From Spirodela intermedia (taxonomy: Eukaryota; Streptophyta; Magnoliopsida; Alismatales; Araceae): 64,000 nt of DNA. Both the position numbers and the translations under genes were made by a program. The stretch is from the NCBI GenBank assembly GCA_902729315.2, contig LR746275.1, forward strand, positions 126,501-190,500. Direction: 5' to 3'. Shown here piece by piece: positions 35,262 to 46,303 of the stretch; position 1 is the stretch's first letter, and the number at the start of each line of letters is the position of its first letter. Under the pieces are notes generated by a model that worked only from the letters and a program-made list of their open reading frames with translations, did not search any database and was not told the DNA's origin.

Positions 35262-36250
35262 CGTCTCCCCGCCAGCAGCGGAACCCTAGGTCAAGCCTAG
35301 GCTTCCGGCCTCGTGCTCCTCTCCTAAGAATTCTAATTTTCTCTCTCCTTCGCAGAAGGAAAGGAAATCCAGCAGCCACAGAGAGAGAGAGAGAAAGGAT
35401 TTTATTTAGAGAAACTTGGGGAGGAAGATGAGCGAATTCCTTCCTCTCCGCTCGTTTCTCCTTTGAAAGAGCGATGGCGGCGCCTCGGCGGCAGCGTGGA
35501 AACTGCGAAAAAGAGGGAGAGAGAAGGGGGGATGTAGACCCTCTCTCTCTCTTTCTGAGAATATCCCTAATCTTACCCCCACACCTCCCGCCTGCCTGAG
35601 GTCATAATCTCCTTAACTGCGGGGCCCACCTATCTTCCAGTACCCATAATGTTTGCACTTTTAGGGCCGTCGCTGAGATGAAAGGGTCGGGTTGTCAGAG
35701 CTCATAATAATCAAGATTACCTCGGAGTTCACCTTTTGGCACACGCCTCGAATGCCCACGACATTTACTACCTCATAGAAGTTATGGGGCTGACGGGGGT
35801 AGATAAGGAAAAGAGGTCGTGGGGTCCGCAGATCCGATTCCGCGGACCGGACGTGGTGCGCACTTTCCCGTGCCACGTGTCTAGCGACCACCCGCGTTGG
35901 CGCGATCAAGACCGTACGGAAATTTTAAAATCGAAACGGTAAAAATATCTGCCTTCTGTGCTGTGGATCATATGAGACCTGGACCATCGTGAGGGCTATG
36001 ATCTCAGGCACTGCTAGCGTGATTCTCTGAGATTCATGACAACCCCCGTGGGCCCTCCGACGATCCCGGACACGTCATATACTGTGGGCAAAGAATAAAC
36101 GAGCCCTCTCGCTATTAGATTCGAAGGTGGCGGTCGTCTTCTAGGGTTTCGTCGCTTATCCTTTCCGTCGTCGTTTCAATTTACAGAGAAGGAGAGAGAC
36201 AGAGAGACAAAGAAAGAGAGAGAGAGAGAGTTGCAGTAGGTCGGCGGCGA
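35262..36250. other. intergenic between the coiled-coil gene promoter and the CHX 3' end
   Basis: Contains GA runs at 35383-35394 and 36195-36230 and a CT run at 35540-35555. No gene is supported. The CHX 3' UTR lies just below 36251. Confidence 0.45.
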
Positions 36251-38988
36251 TCAGAGCGGCATCACTCCGGCGCGGCGGACGTGGGAAGAGACGTCCGGGG
36301 TGTCGGGGACGTCGTCACCGTCGCCGGCTGCTACCACCTCCTCCACCAGGAGCGGGAGGTTCCCCTTGGGGTCATGCTGCTGGATAACCAGCACAGACGC
36401 CGACGTCGAGAACTCCGATATCGCCATGAAGCTGCCCACTGGCCCAAGTTCCGGGCAGTCCGTTGGTCGGCTGCACAGCGCCGCCACGGGCGGCGACCGG
36501 CCGACCAGGAAGAGATTGGACCTCCCCGCCGCCTTGATGGCGGCAATGATGTCTTCCTTCCCGGTCACCACTTTCTCCTCGTACGCCACTGAGGTGGCGG
36601 TGGTGCCGCCGGAGGACACGGCAGCGGCGGTGGCGCGGAGTTCGGCGAGGAGAGCGTCGTCCGCCGCCGTCTCGTCGGCGGCGGCGGGGGTGGCGGTGGA
36701 GGTTGTGGTAAGCGTGTTCCCCGGCGCCAGGAGGAACCTGAGGACGGTGAGGGCGATGCCCGGGTGCTCGGACATTCGGAGGGCATAGGCGAGGGCCTCG
36801 CGGTCGTCGCGGCCGCCGAAGAAGAGGACGGCGATGGAGTAGGAAACATCGCTGGAGGAGACCTGGGCGACGCCGCCGAGGCCACGGTCGACGAGGACGG
36901 CGACGGAGCAGGGCGCGTGGCGGAGGACCCGCTGGTTGACGTGCTGCAGGGAGCTGCCGAGCGATTCCATGGCGCCGTCCAGGCGCTGCTGCTTGTGGAA
37001 GGGGAGGACGATGAGGGCCACCCGCTTCTGCTGGGCGCTGGTGACGATGTCCTCGTGGATGGTGGCGAGGTCGGAGATGGCCGTCATGGGCCGGACGGAG
37101 ACGCTGCTCAGCTGCTGGTACGCCTCGAAGGCGACTACCACCAGGTCGCCGTCGCCCCCGGAGAGGCCCCTGTTGTTCCAGAAGGGCAGCCCATTGCGGC
37201 GGGCCTTGTGGACCATGGAGATGGCCGACGACCGCTCGGAGAGCTCCATGAGGTGTATCGCGTAGACGGTGACGCCCCCCCGGCGGCGCCGCCCGCGAGA
37301 GGACTCGATGAGGTTGATGGTCGCCGGGATGCTCCGCGTGCTGTGGAAGCACGCGAGGATCCGCAGCTCCGACCCCGCGTCCGCCCGCTCCACCGTCCGG
37401 TGTCTGTACGGCGCCGCCCGCCTCGCCGGCTTGTACACCGCCATCACGATCGGTGTGGTGATGAAGGTAGTGAACAGCGCCATCAGCACCAGGATCGCGA
37501 ACGTCTCCTCGTTCAGTACCTGCATGGATGGATGAATCATTTCCTCATCACCGTACTCGTCTCCTGCGTCTGTCCGCAGATATGGGAGCTAGAGAGAGAG
37601 GGAGAGAGAAAGAAGGAAAGTGGGACCTTTCTGTCCTTGCCGATGTTGAGGACGATCAGCTCGACGAGACCCTTGGTGTTCATGAGGAAGCCGAGGGCGA
37701 GGGCCTCGCGAGGGGGGACGCGGAGGAGGAGGGAGACGAGGACGGTGGCGGCGATCTTGCCGAGGCAGGCGGTGAGGATGACGAGGAGGAGGAGGCCCCA
37801 GGAGCGGGCGCCGGAAATGGTGGCGATGTCGGTCTTGAGGCCGCTGGAGACGAAATAGAGGGGGAGGAAGAGGCCGGAGACGAGGTCCTCAATCTTCTCG
37901 ATGAGAACTCCGGCGAAGGCGCCCTCCTTGGGGACGATGATTCCCACCACGAAGGCCCCGAACAGCGCGTGGATGCCGATGGCGTCGGTCACGAAGCCCG
38001 CCGCCAGCACCGCCGCCAGCGTCGCGCAGATGTACGTCTCCTTCACGGGCTCCCCCTCCGGGGACCGGCGGGCCATCCAGGCCAGGCAGGGCCGCAGTGC
38101 CGCCGAGGCGAAGACCACGAAGGCGACGCCGCTGAGGAGCACCCAAATGGAGACCAGCGCGGAGCCGGAGCCGGAGAGGGCGACGGCGAGGGCGAGGAGG
38201 ATCCAGGCGGCGACGTCGTTGACGGCGGCGGCGGACATGGCCATGCGGCCCACGTCGGTGGTGAGGAGCTTGAGCTCGGCGAGGATGCGGGCGAGGACGG
38301 GGAAGGCAGTGATAGAGAGGGCGACCCCCATGAAGACCAGGAAGGGCCCGTGGGCGGCGCCAACGGCGACGGTGGCGCGGAGGACGAAGGAGGTGCCGAT
38401 GCCAAGCACGAAGGGGAGGGAGATGCCGGCGAGCGCCACCGCCAGGGCCTTCTTCCCCGTGCGGCGGATGGCACGCAGGTCCAGCTCGAGCCCCACCAGG
38501 AACAAGAAGAAGAGCAGGCCGATATTTGCCAGCGTGTCAAGCACTGTCAGGCTCCGCACAGGGAAGACCTTCTCCGAGAACGCGCCGCTGCGGCCCAGCG
38601 CCGACGGGCCCAGCAGGATGCCCCCCTGCGACGTCAATGGCGGCGTCAGCTGCTTTCTACTCCCGACAAGACGTTAGCTTTTGCAAGAAAACTGTTTATC
38701 AGTGGGTGGGCCTAATGGGCCGCCTGCGGTCGCCGTCGTCGTGTCCATCACTGGAAGAGGCGATGGACAGGTGGAGAAGAGAGAGAAAGAGAGAGAGGGA
38801 CGTACGATGATTTCGGCGATTACGCGGGGCTGGCGGAGAGGGCGGAGGAGGAGGGCGAGGCCGCGGGTGACGGCGACGACAAGGCAGATCTGGAGGATGA
38901 TGAGGGGCAGGGCGAAGTCAAGAGGGTTGTCCTTCTGCCACGCCCCGTTCGACGTCGCCTTCATCTGCTTCGGGCAAGCCGCCTCCAT
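36251..38988 (-). CDS. CHX: cation/H+ antiporter, CHX family (CHX15-20 clade)
   Basis: Monovalent cation/proton exchanger of endomembranes, involved in K+ and pH homeostasis. 816 residues from exons 38988-38806, 38625-37627 and 37519-36251, all in phase 0. Exon 1 ([30 protein letters not shown]) and exon 2 ([38 protein letters not shown]) closely follow the CHX16-20 pattern. Exon 2 holds most of the roughly 12 membrane helices, including [19 protein letters not shown] with the conserved Asn-Asp pair, and [17 protein letters not shown]. Exon 3 encodes the last helices and a long hydrophilic C-terminal domain of about 390 residues ([27 protein letters not shown]). The start codon chosen is the first ATG of the conserved N-terminus. 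Possible TATA at 39654-39663. Confidence 0.95.
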
Positions 38989-39164
38989 CTCTCTCTCTCT
39001 CTGTATCACTCTCTTGCTAGGAAGCTAACCTTCCTCCGGCGCGCACCTGCATCGCGGCGAAAAGAGCAGAGGAGGCGAGGAAGAGACCTTAGTAGAGAGA
39101 TGAAAGGATCCCTACAAATGCCATGTAGAAACGAGGAAGAGAGAGATATAAGTATATAGATTTA

Positions 39165-39193
39165 TGCAGCAAGAGAGAGAGAGAGAGAGAGAG
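39165..39193 (+). repeat. (GA)n microsatellite upstream of CHX
   Basis: About 13 GA units in the region expected to be the 5' UTR or promoter of the CHX gene. Confidence 0.9.
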
Positions 39194-39653
39194 GTGATGA
39201 GGAGGAGGGTTCGGAGGAGATCGATCCCATTGTATGTGGACGGCGTGGCTTCTTCAAGCTGCCTTCTTTCCTCCCCCTCCGCCGAACCTCGTGGAGGCCC
39301 CAAACCCCCAACTGAACGCGTTCTGTTCCTTGATTCAGGTACAACAGAGACGGGAAGTATGTGCCCCATTAATAACATCCATACCTGCCTGCCTACCGGC
39401 GTGGTCTCCCGCCGGGTTGAAGATCTCCTCCGTTACGACCGAGGAAGGGAGACGGCAGAGCTGCGCTGCCGTGTGGATGATCCTCCTCCTGGGGGGCCTC
39501 TCTCTCTCTCGCAATCTCTTCTGTGTGTGCACCCAAAAACATGAAGAAAGAAGCCCAACCAGCCTCGTCCCCTCTGAAAGGAATTCGGGGTGGTTGCTGG
39601 GTTTGGGGAGGTGAAACCTTTGCGGGATGTTTGGATTCCCGGGCGTTCGCCAC

Positions 39654-39663
39654 CTATTTATAG
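39654..39663 (-). promoter_or_regulatory. candidate TATA box for CHX
   Basis: CTATAAATAG on the minus strand, 666 bases upstream of the CHX start codon, so a long or spliced leader would be needed. The plus strand reads CTATTTATAG. Confidence 0.35.
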
Positions 39664-39669
39664 AGAGGA

Positions 39670-40630
39670 ATAGGAACGAGGGATTCGCGGAACACCCTCT
39701 AGAGAGAGAGAGAGAGGGACTCTATCTCCCGAAAGTGTACATTAATTCGAAAAATCGTTCCGCTGGTAGAGGCTGAGAGAGAGATAGAGAGATAGAGAGA
39801 TAGAGAGCGAGTGCGAGAGAAAGATGCGAAGCGGGAAAAGGGTAGCATAGGTAGGTATGTACAGGAAACAAAACCCCGCTGACTTTCGTCGTCATCTGCG
39901 TAATCAAATGCTTTGGGAGTCAGCTCTCTCGTCCCAAGAACCGTAAAATGCCCCCCCGTAACCCAGCAGATAAAGTACATTACATAGTCCGTTTTAGGGA
40001 TTGGCGACTTGCCCATTCAGTGACTTTGGCACTGGACGTTCCCAAAACGGGTACTATCGGGTCGGGTGAATTAGAGAATAGACAGACCTCTGTTGGCATT
40101 CCAGCCTTCCTTCTCCTTTCAGGGCCTATCCGAAAGAGAATCCAGTACCTCTTCTCTTGGTCGTGAATATCTGAATAGGCCGAACTGGCCCCCGCGGATA
40201 TCTTTGCTTCGGAACTGCAGATAAATCTAACGGCCGCTCACGTCAAACTTATTTCCCCTCAATGGACCCAGAATTTCCGGAAGGTCACCCGTTCATCTCA
40301 GAAATCCGCGTGGTATTGATTCTACCAAGAGTGGGTACACATTTCGAAGAGCGGAGGACAGTGTTGACATTCCTCATCGTCAAATCAAAGCATCTTCGAA
40401 TCCGTGGCTCAGAACTTCCACCTTGGTCAACCGCTCTTCATGTCAACAACCCTCCGTACATGTATCTACCGTCGATTCACAGTTCTCCACCCTTCTGACT
40501 CTAGGAAGATCCTCGTCTACCATCTACGTAATCTTTGGGCTGAAAAACCAGGCAGCCAGGCTCCCTTTAGACTTCTCCCGATGCTGGCAAGGATCGTCGT
40601 TGGAGATTGGGAACAATTATGATGAGGGTT
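39670..40630. other. intergenic, no firm gene
   Basis: Contains GA/GATA-type microsatellites (39704-39718, 39774-39812). Upstream exons of the tentative gene at 40633 may lie here, but I could not assemble them in phase. Confidence 0.35.
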
Positions 40631-40632
40631 AG

Positions 40633-41428
40633 CGTCTGATCTACGTGATCGGCCTGAGAAGAAACAGGCGCGGGGACTGTGGTGGGATCTGTACTTGGAA
40701 TCCATGCCCAAAGTTCTCCCGATGCAGCGTACGACTTCCGTCAAAGGAGGCCAGATTCACAAGGACGTGCCTAAGATGTCGAAAAGCGTCCGGCCCGGGC
40801 TCGGTCAATTTGCCCAAGCATCAAGGACGACGGTGAGCAAGAAGGTAGAATTCATCTGAACCGGTGACTGTCTGCAGGACGATCTGCAAGATGATGCAAG
40901 CGATGATGTGCTATCGATGACCGTCGTGCTCGACGCCGGCAAAAATAGGCCTGGTGGTCAGCGAAGTAATCCATTTCTCCTCAGATATCGCCGACTAAAC
41001 GTGAAGAATTCCCTGGTCATTTTGGGTGCTTCTTTTTACGCCGTTGGGCATCTGAAGGACGGGTCAAGTGTCACCACTCATGATTCACGCAATCGGTGGC
41101 TATTCTGTGCTCCAATTCACAGTGTTCGGGAATTTCTTCTAATGGAAACCTGACTGGTTTTGTCATCTTATGTGAACCATCTAGGGTTTGTAGAATCCGG
41201 ACAACCCTACGTTCCACAGTCATATAAAGTACTGCTTAATACCCTTGTTCCTAGGCGGGTCACTCAACGCTACAAGCCTAAAGAAGAGCAGAAGAAGCGG
41301 ACGGCGAGGATGATGATGACATGGTTGATTACAGCACGGAAGAATGGGAAGGGGACGGCGATAATGACGGTGAAGACGAAGACGAAGAAGAAGTTCTCGG
41401 CCAGAGAAGCCACAAGCTTTCCGGATAG
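40633..41428 (+). CDS. tentative 3' part of an unrecognised gene with acidic C-terminal tail
   Basis: Three pieces join in phase. Exon a (about 40633-40832) reads RPEKKQARGLWWDLYLES, MPKVLPMQRTT and MSKSVRPGLGQFAQASRTT to a strong GTGAGC donor. Exon b (40878-40965) after CTGCAG reads DDLQDDASDDVLSMTVVLDA and GKNRPGGQR to GTAATC. Exon c (41292-41428) reads EADGEDDDDMVDYSTEEW and GDNDGEDEDEEEV, then TAG. Codon usage and splice signals look real for exons a and b; the acceptor of exon c has a poor pyrimidine tract. I do not recognise the family, and no start codon or upstream exons were found. It could be a broken gene copy. Confidence 0.4.
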
Positions 41429-41429
41429 C

Positions 41430-44100
41430 GATTCGTTGAATTACCCACGAGACCACTCATGAGGATAGCCACGCCGTTGACTTTCCCGAACACAAGCATT
41501 ATCAGTATCTGCAGCAATAATGCAGATCCGTATGAGGCATTTTATCAAGTCCAGGTGGGAATTAATTCAACGGTTTGAGGAGAAAATATGATACGGGACG
41601 TCTAAGAGCTCGTCGCTCGTGAAGAAACTGGGTCTTGATTTGGTATTTCAGCTGTTTAAAAACATAGGATTTAAAGTTTTTTTCAATTTTTAGCCATTCA
41701 ACCAGTATAAATCGAAGAAGATTGGTCTCATATGTTTCCAGGATGTTGGCCTTTGAAGCTTTAATCGAACTCTTTGGAGATATCATAAAAGACTAGTTTC
41801 CAGACTTTAAAGCCTTCTTCGTCAGCCAAAGATCGATTAACGTCTGGAGATTTCAGAAGGTGATGAGGAAGCACAATATTTCTCATAATTATGCCTTCTA
41901 AGCGCGAATATCTATACTATCACATGTATTATCAATTTGCATGAAGTTGAGCATTACAACCATGTTTGCATAAAGTTGAACATTGCAGGTGTTTACCCTG
42001 CAATGGAAGCTCGTGACTACTAATCAATTTAGAACAGGTTTAGTTTGTTTTAGCCACTAATTTTCTGTGACTCAACTGTCCAAATTATAATTTTTTTAGA
42101 ATAAAATAAAAAATCACGACATAAGGCTCCAATAATAATATTAGTCTATAATATAACGAAATAATGAGTATAATAGACCTACATATTCAACCACTTTTTT
42201 AGGCTGCCAGTGTCGATATTATGGTGTGGTTACACACTTAATTCCAAATATTCAATCGACTAAGTTGCAATCTTGGGCGAATTCGTGAAGACACTTTTGT
42301 ACTTTTGGGATAAGTAGCATTATTTTAATAATGACATACCTTAGAAAATGAGAATTTGTGATTCCTACAAAGCAACTCTATCTCGATTGTACATATTTAG
42401 ACAATGGGATGATTACCTTTATTGAATATGAACAAGTTGATCTGGTAAATAGACAAAGTGTGCCATAATATCTAGGATGTGCCATACGACCCTTAGACAT
42501 TGTACATTCCCTTGCCAAGGCATGTTTGATATGATATAAAACATCGTAAAAGTTCCACTATGGTATTTTCACATTGGAAAAATTTCTCTAAACCCAACTT
42601 TCAAACTAAATGGCTACTCATAAAAGTTTAATAAATAATAATAATAATTTGAGAAAGTGCAAAATTGTAAGATTTTTATTTTAAAAGTGTTTCATTTGGA
42701 ATATAAGCCTTCGAGCCCTGTTCCATTTGTTAAAAGATTCATGTTACTATAGTCAAAATCAATGGACAATTATCGTCATAGATTCAGACACTCAACCTCG
42801 TTATTTTGCCCATCATCTCTTCCACTCAATTCCCGTTCCAATAGGCCACGTCACGTCACGTGCATGCCATCTCTTTGCGTTTTTGTCAAATTATAAAAGA
42901 ATCTTGTCAATAATCGGAAAATTGATTGACAATGAACAATAAAGGATCCAAACATTTAATCATGTGATTTAACTTGTATCTTTACCTCTCTGAAGCCAAG
43001 AACTCAACAGCTCGATCAATTCGGAATCCAACACAACATGTTTACTCATTTAACAACGTGATCTTACTTAACTCTCTCATTAACTGCGTCATTGCCTGCG
43101 TCTGTTCTAGCACGCTGATTCGCTGGGTAGGCCATCTGCTTATGTCTCTGACATGTGAATGAAGCCTAGACCTCGCCATGCAAGAGAATCAAGTGCCAAC
43201 CTATCTGGATTTCTATGTATTTGTGTGTGTGGAGTAAATCGGATGATTGCTGGTATATTTTCAGTCTTTACGCTTATCGTCTGAGCGCCAAGTATCCGCA
43301 AGATCTCTTCAGAGGGCGGACAAGATGTAGAAATCCACGTGCCAATGAAAAATGACGAACTCCGCGTCCTTATTAACAGACAGAACCGTGCGATTTGCTC
43401 TGGAGATGTCTTCATCGGTTCTCCAGTTTACGCTTCTCCTTGGGAAGGAGGAGGGACTCAATAATACCAAAAGAGTAGCCGTCCCAACCGATCTTGAAGT
43501 CAACTTCGAACTCAACGTGGTCAATTTGTTGACATCAACCACAGAAATCTAGCAATACACGGATAGATGTCATGGTTTGAAGCAGGTGTTGTTACGCAAC
43601 CTCGCGGGATTGCCTGGGGCCGATAGCCTTGACCGGCTAGACAGCGGTTGTTGAAGCTGACGTTGGATGTCGATGGACGGCGAGCGGCTGTCATCCGCAA
43701 ACCTGCCACGTTGATGGACGGCTACAAAATCTAATCTCTAGCGTGGTGTGTGTCAATAGGTTACTTTGACTAGAGTTGTGACGCATCTTTGACGTCATCC
43801 GCCCTATTTATGTGAGTATATTTTAGATCTCAATGGGGATAGAGATAGAGAGGAGTGAGATGAAGAGATGAACAAATGGGGGGGAGAGAGAGAAGGGTGG
43901 ATGAAAGATGACTATATCGAAGGGTTTACGTCACGAAGTGTTGCGAGTTTGTTATCCATGTTGGGATAAGAGTTAATTCTTATCCTCACAATTCAGACGA
44001 GTCAAGAGAAACGTGGGACAGTGTAGATATAAGATCATGTCGGGATGACTTTATAAAGAGATAGGTGAGGGTTAGCGCAAAGTCAACAACCCATTTCATT
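41430..44100. other. AT-rich intergenic DNA
   Basis: No gene, repeat family or RNA gene is recognised. Open frames are short and have no conserved domain. Confidence 0.45.
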
Positions 44101-44119
44101 TGGCAAGATTATGCGTAGA

Positions 44120-44185
44120 CATGTACATATATACATATATATATGTATGGGTGCATATAGATAGAGAGAGATAGAGAGAGAGATT
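44120..44185 (+). repeat. AT and GATA-type microsatellites
   Basis: Short runs of ATAC/ATAT (44126-44150) followed by GATAGAGA units. Confidence 0.7.
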
Positions 44186-44413
44186 GTTCCAAGGGAAAGA
44201 TAATAAAAATAAACCATCATGAGGTTCACATCAAACAAGTAACAAGAACAACGTTTGTGACAAAACACTAGATCGAGTCTAGAATAGGCCCATAGGAGGT
44301 ACATGCCGCTTGCACAATGGTTGAGGTGAGGTGAACCAAGAACTTTCAATGTGGTAAATCAAATCCCAAAAGAAAAATAGGCGTGCAATTTTATTCTAAT
44401 ATCACTTCCATGG

Positions 44414-44426
44414 CGCTCTCTCTCAT

Positions 44427-44505
<79 letters not shown>

Positions 44506-44506
44506 T
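44414..44506 (+). repeat. long (CT)n microsatellite with (TGTC)n
   Basis: About 60 bases of pure CT preceded by four TGTC units, the longest simple repeat in the window. Confidence 0.95.
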
Positions 44507-44509
44507 CCT

Positions 44510-45718
44510 ACGAGGATAAGCTAGTACATCAAGGTCAACCCAAGACCAAGGATCTGGCATAGGCCGAGGCTCCATAGATGCCGTCCCCATATACTATTTT
44601 TATGAGTTCTTTCTCGTGTAAATTACCTTTTTTCCAACGTAAATGTTGCCTACCTACGAAGCCAATACAAGTGGAACAAGAACTTTTATTGCTTCTATCT
44701 TTTAAAGTGTTGACTTGTCCATTTTAAGAGAACTTCAAGATGGCTGGCTGATAATTATTTGTACTACGAAAAGATAGCAAACGCAAGAAAAGTCTTTGAA
44801 GAAGTACGGGATCTTACAAAAGAAGAATGAACGAGTTCTCTCAACCAATGCCTCTCAAAAAATGGCATCCCTGCTTTCAAAATGATACGCACATTGTATG
44901 GTACGAAGAGTGTACAAAGGAAGAGTGTCCATTTTGAAGAGTCTGATTCAATGATTTAGAACCACCCCACCCATATACTCAAAGAACTTGCTTGTTGTGA
45001 TGAGACCCCCTCCCTCTCCAACAATGGATTCTTTGATCATTTCCATCAGAAGACCTTAATCCCTTCGCAGGCGAGGAGTATGGACACAATAATACATATT
45101 ATAATGTGCCGTCTGCGAGCCAAATCGATCTAAAAGTCAACTGCCTCATCATGATTAATGGGATACATAAATCACCAACTGTTCTGTATTTATATATCCA
45201 TATATGTGCACATATACTGAGGCAAATGGGTGCCGACTGGCCAAGGCGAGTCCAATTGGAACCCAGATATCTGGGCCAGACCCACAAGGAACCCCGACCT
45301 GACATGGCTGACTTCAGACTTACCTCGCTCTTATCACCCCTACTCATGTGTATGGGCATAGACAATCTCTTGGGAACAGTTACATGGGGTGGGGCAGTGA
45401 TTAATCTCTCGGCAGTGACTTGGCCGATGGAGTTGACAGATGACACGCCGGTTGTCCGCTTTGACCTTGGACATGGTAGGTCGCTTGCCCTTGTCCACCC
45501 CTTCCGCGTGGATAAGCCGCTAAACAGGCCGTTCTTCCCAGGCGAGCGTGGTGAGGCATCTTCTGCGTCGCCTACCCTTCAGAGTAACTCAGCTTGGTGG
45601 GAGTAAGCGTTGGTTATCGTGCTTGCCCTTCAGACAGGTCAGACCAAACCTGGACAGACTGTCGAAGATCACGGTGGGACTTTCTGGGAGAGGGTAAAGG
45701 GTTCCTGAATGTTACGAC

Positions 45719-45755
<37 letters not shown>

Positions 45756-46300
45756 TGCGACATTGCCGGGCTCTCTCTTTGACAGGGAAGGACCAAAGAT
45801 CAAACAAAGGAAAAAGATAAAACCTTGCAATTTAAGTCGACTCGCCCTACCCCCATTATATTTCTCATCTCGCAGGCTGTGGCTGAAACCTGAACCGCAT
45901 TAATAAAAAGAGAGGGATAGAGAGAGTCTGCTGGGAAGCACAAAAGTGCTCATCTCTGTCCGTGGGATAAGAGATTGCTCGGACAGAAACAGGAGTATTC
46001 ACGCGGTCCTCACCCCAGGGATGGGGGGTGGGCTCGTCCGACCCTTTCGGAGGCCAGTATTCAGCCGAAACACACGACAAACAGGTGGAGGGCATGCTGA
46101 AAATTGGAGCAAACGCAACAAAGCCCATCTTCTGGGTTCAGTTCTGCTGCAAAACCGTGCCGACTGAGCAAAAAGAATCCCTGCTTTTGAGGCCATTATT
46201 TCTCACGACGAATAATAAGCGGTCCAGCTGCACCCGGCCACTCCCACAAGCAGGAACCAGCAAACAGCCGGCGAGGGGGGGTGGGGGGGTGGGTCCTGCC
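44510..46300. other. intergenic; one low-confidence open frame
   Basis: A plus-strand frame is open up to 45606, with an ATG near 45228 (MGADWPRRVQLEPRYLGQ). It has no recognisable domain, and I treat it as chance or transposon-derived. A (GA)n run sits at 45722-45752. Confidence 0.35.
45722..45752 (+). repeat. (GA)n microsatellite
   Basis: About 15 GA units. Confidence 0.95.
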
Positions 46301-46303
46301 GCC

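Noticed and set aside
36764-38715. long plus-strand frames opposite the CHX gene
   Set aside because: Antisense to a clear CHX antiporter; composition is simply the complement of its GC-rich codons.
45106-45606. 166-codon plus-strand frame
   Set aside because: Non-ATG start, no recognised domain, no splice context, in repeat-like surroundings.
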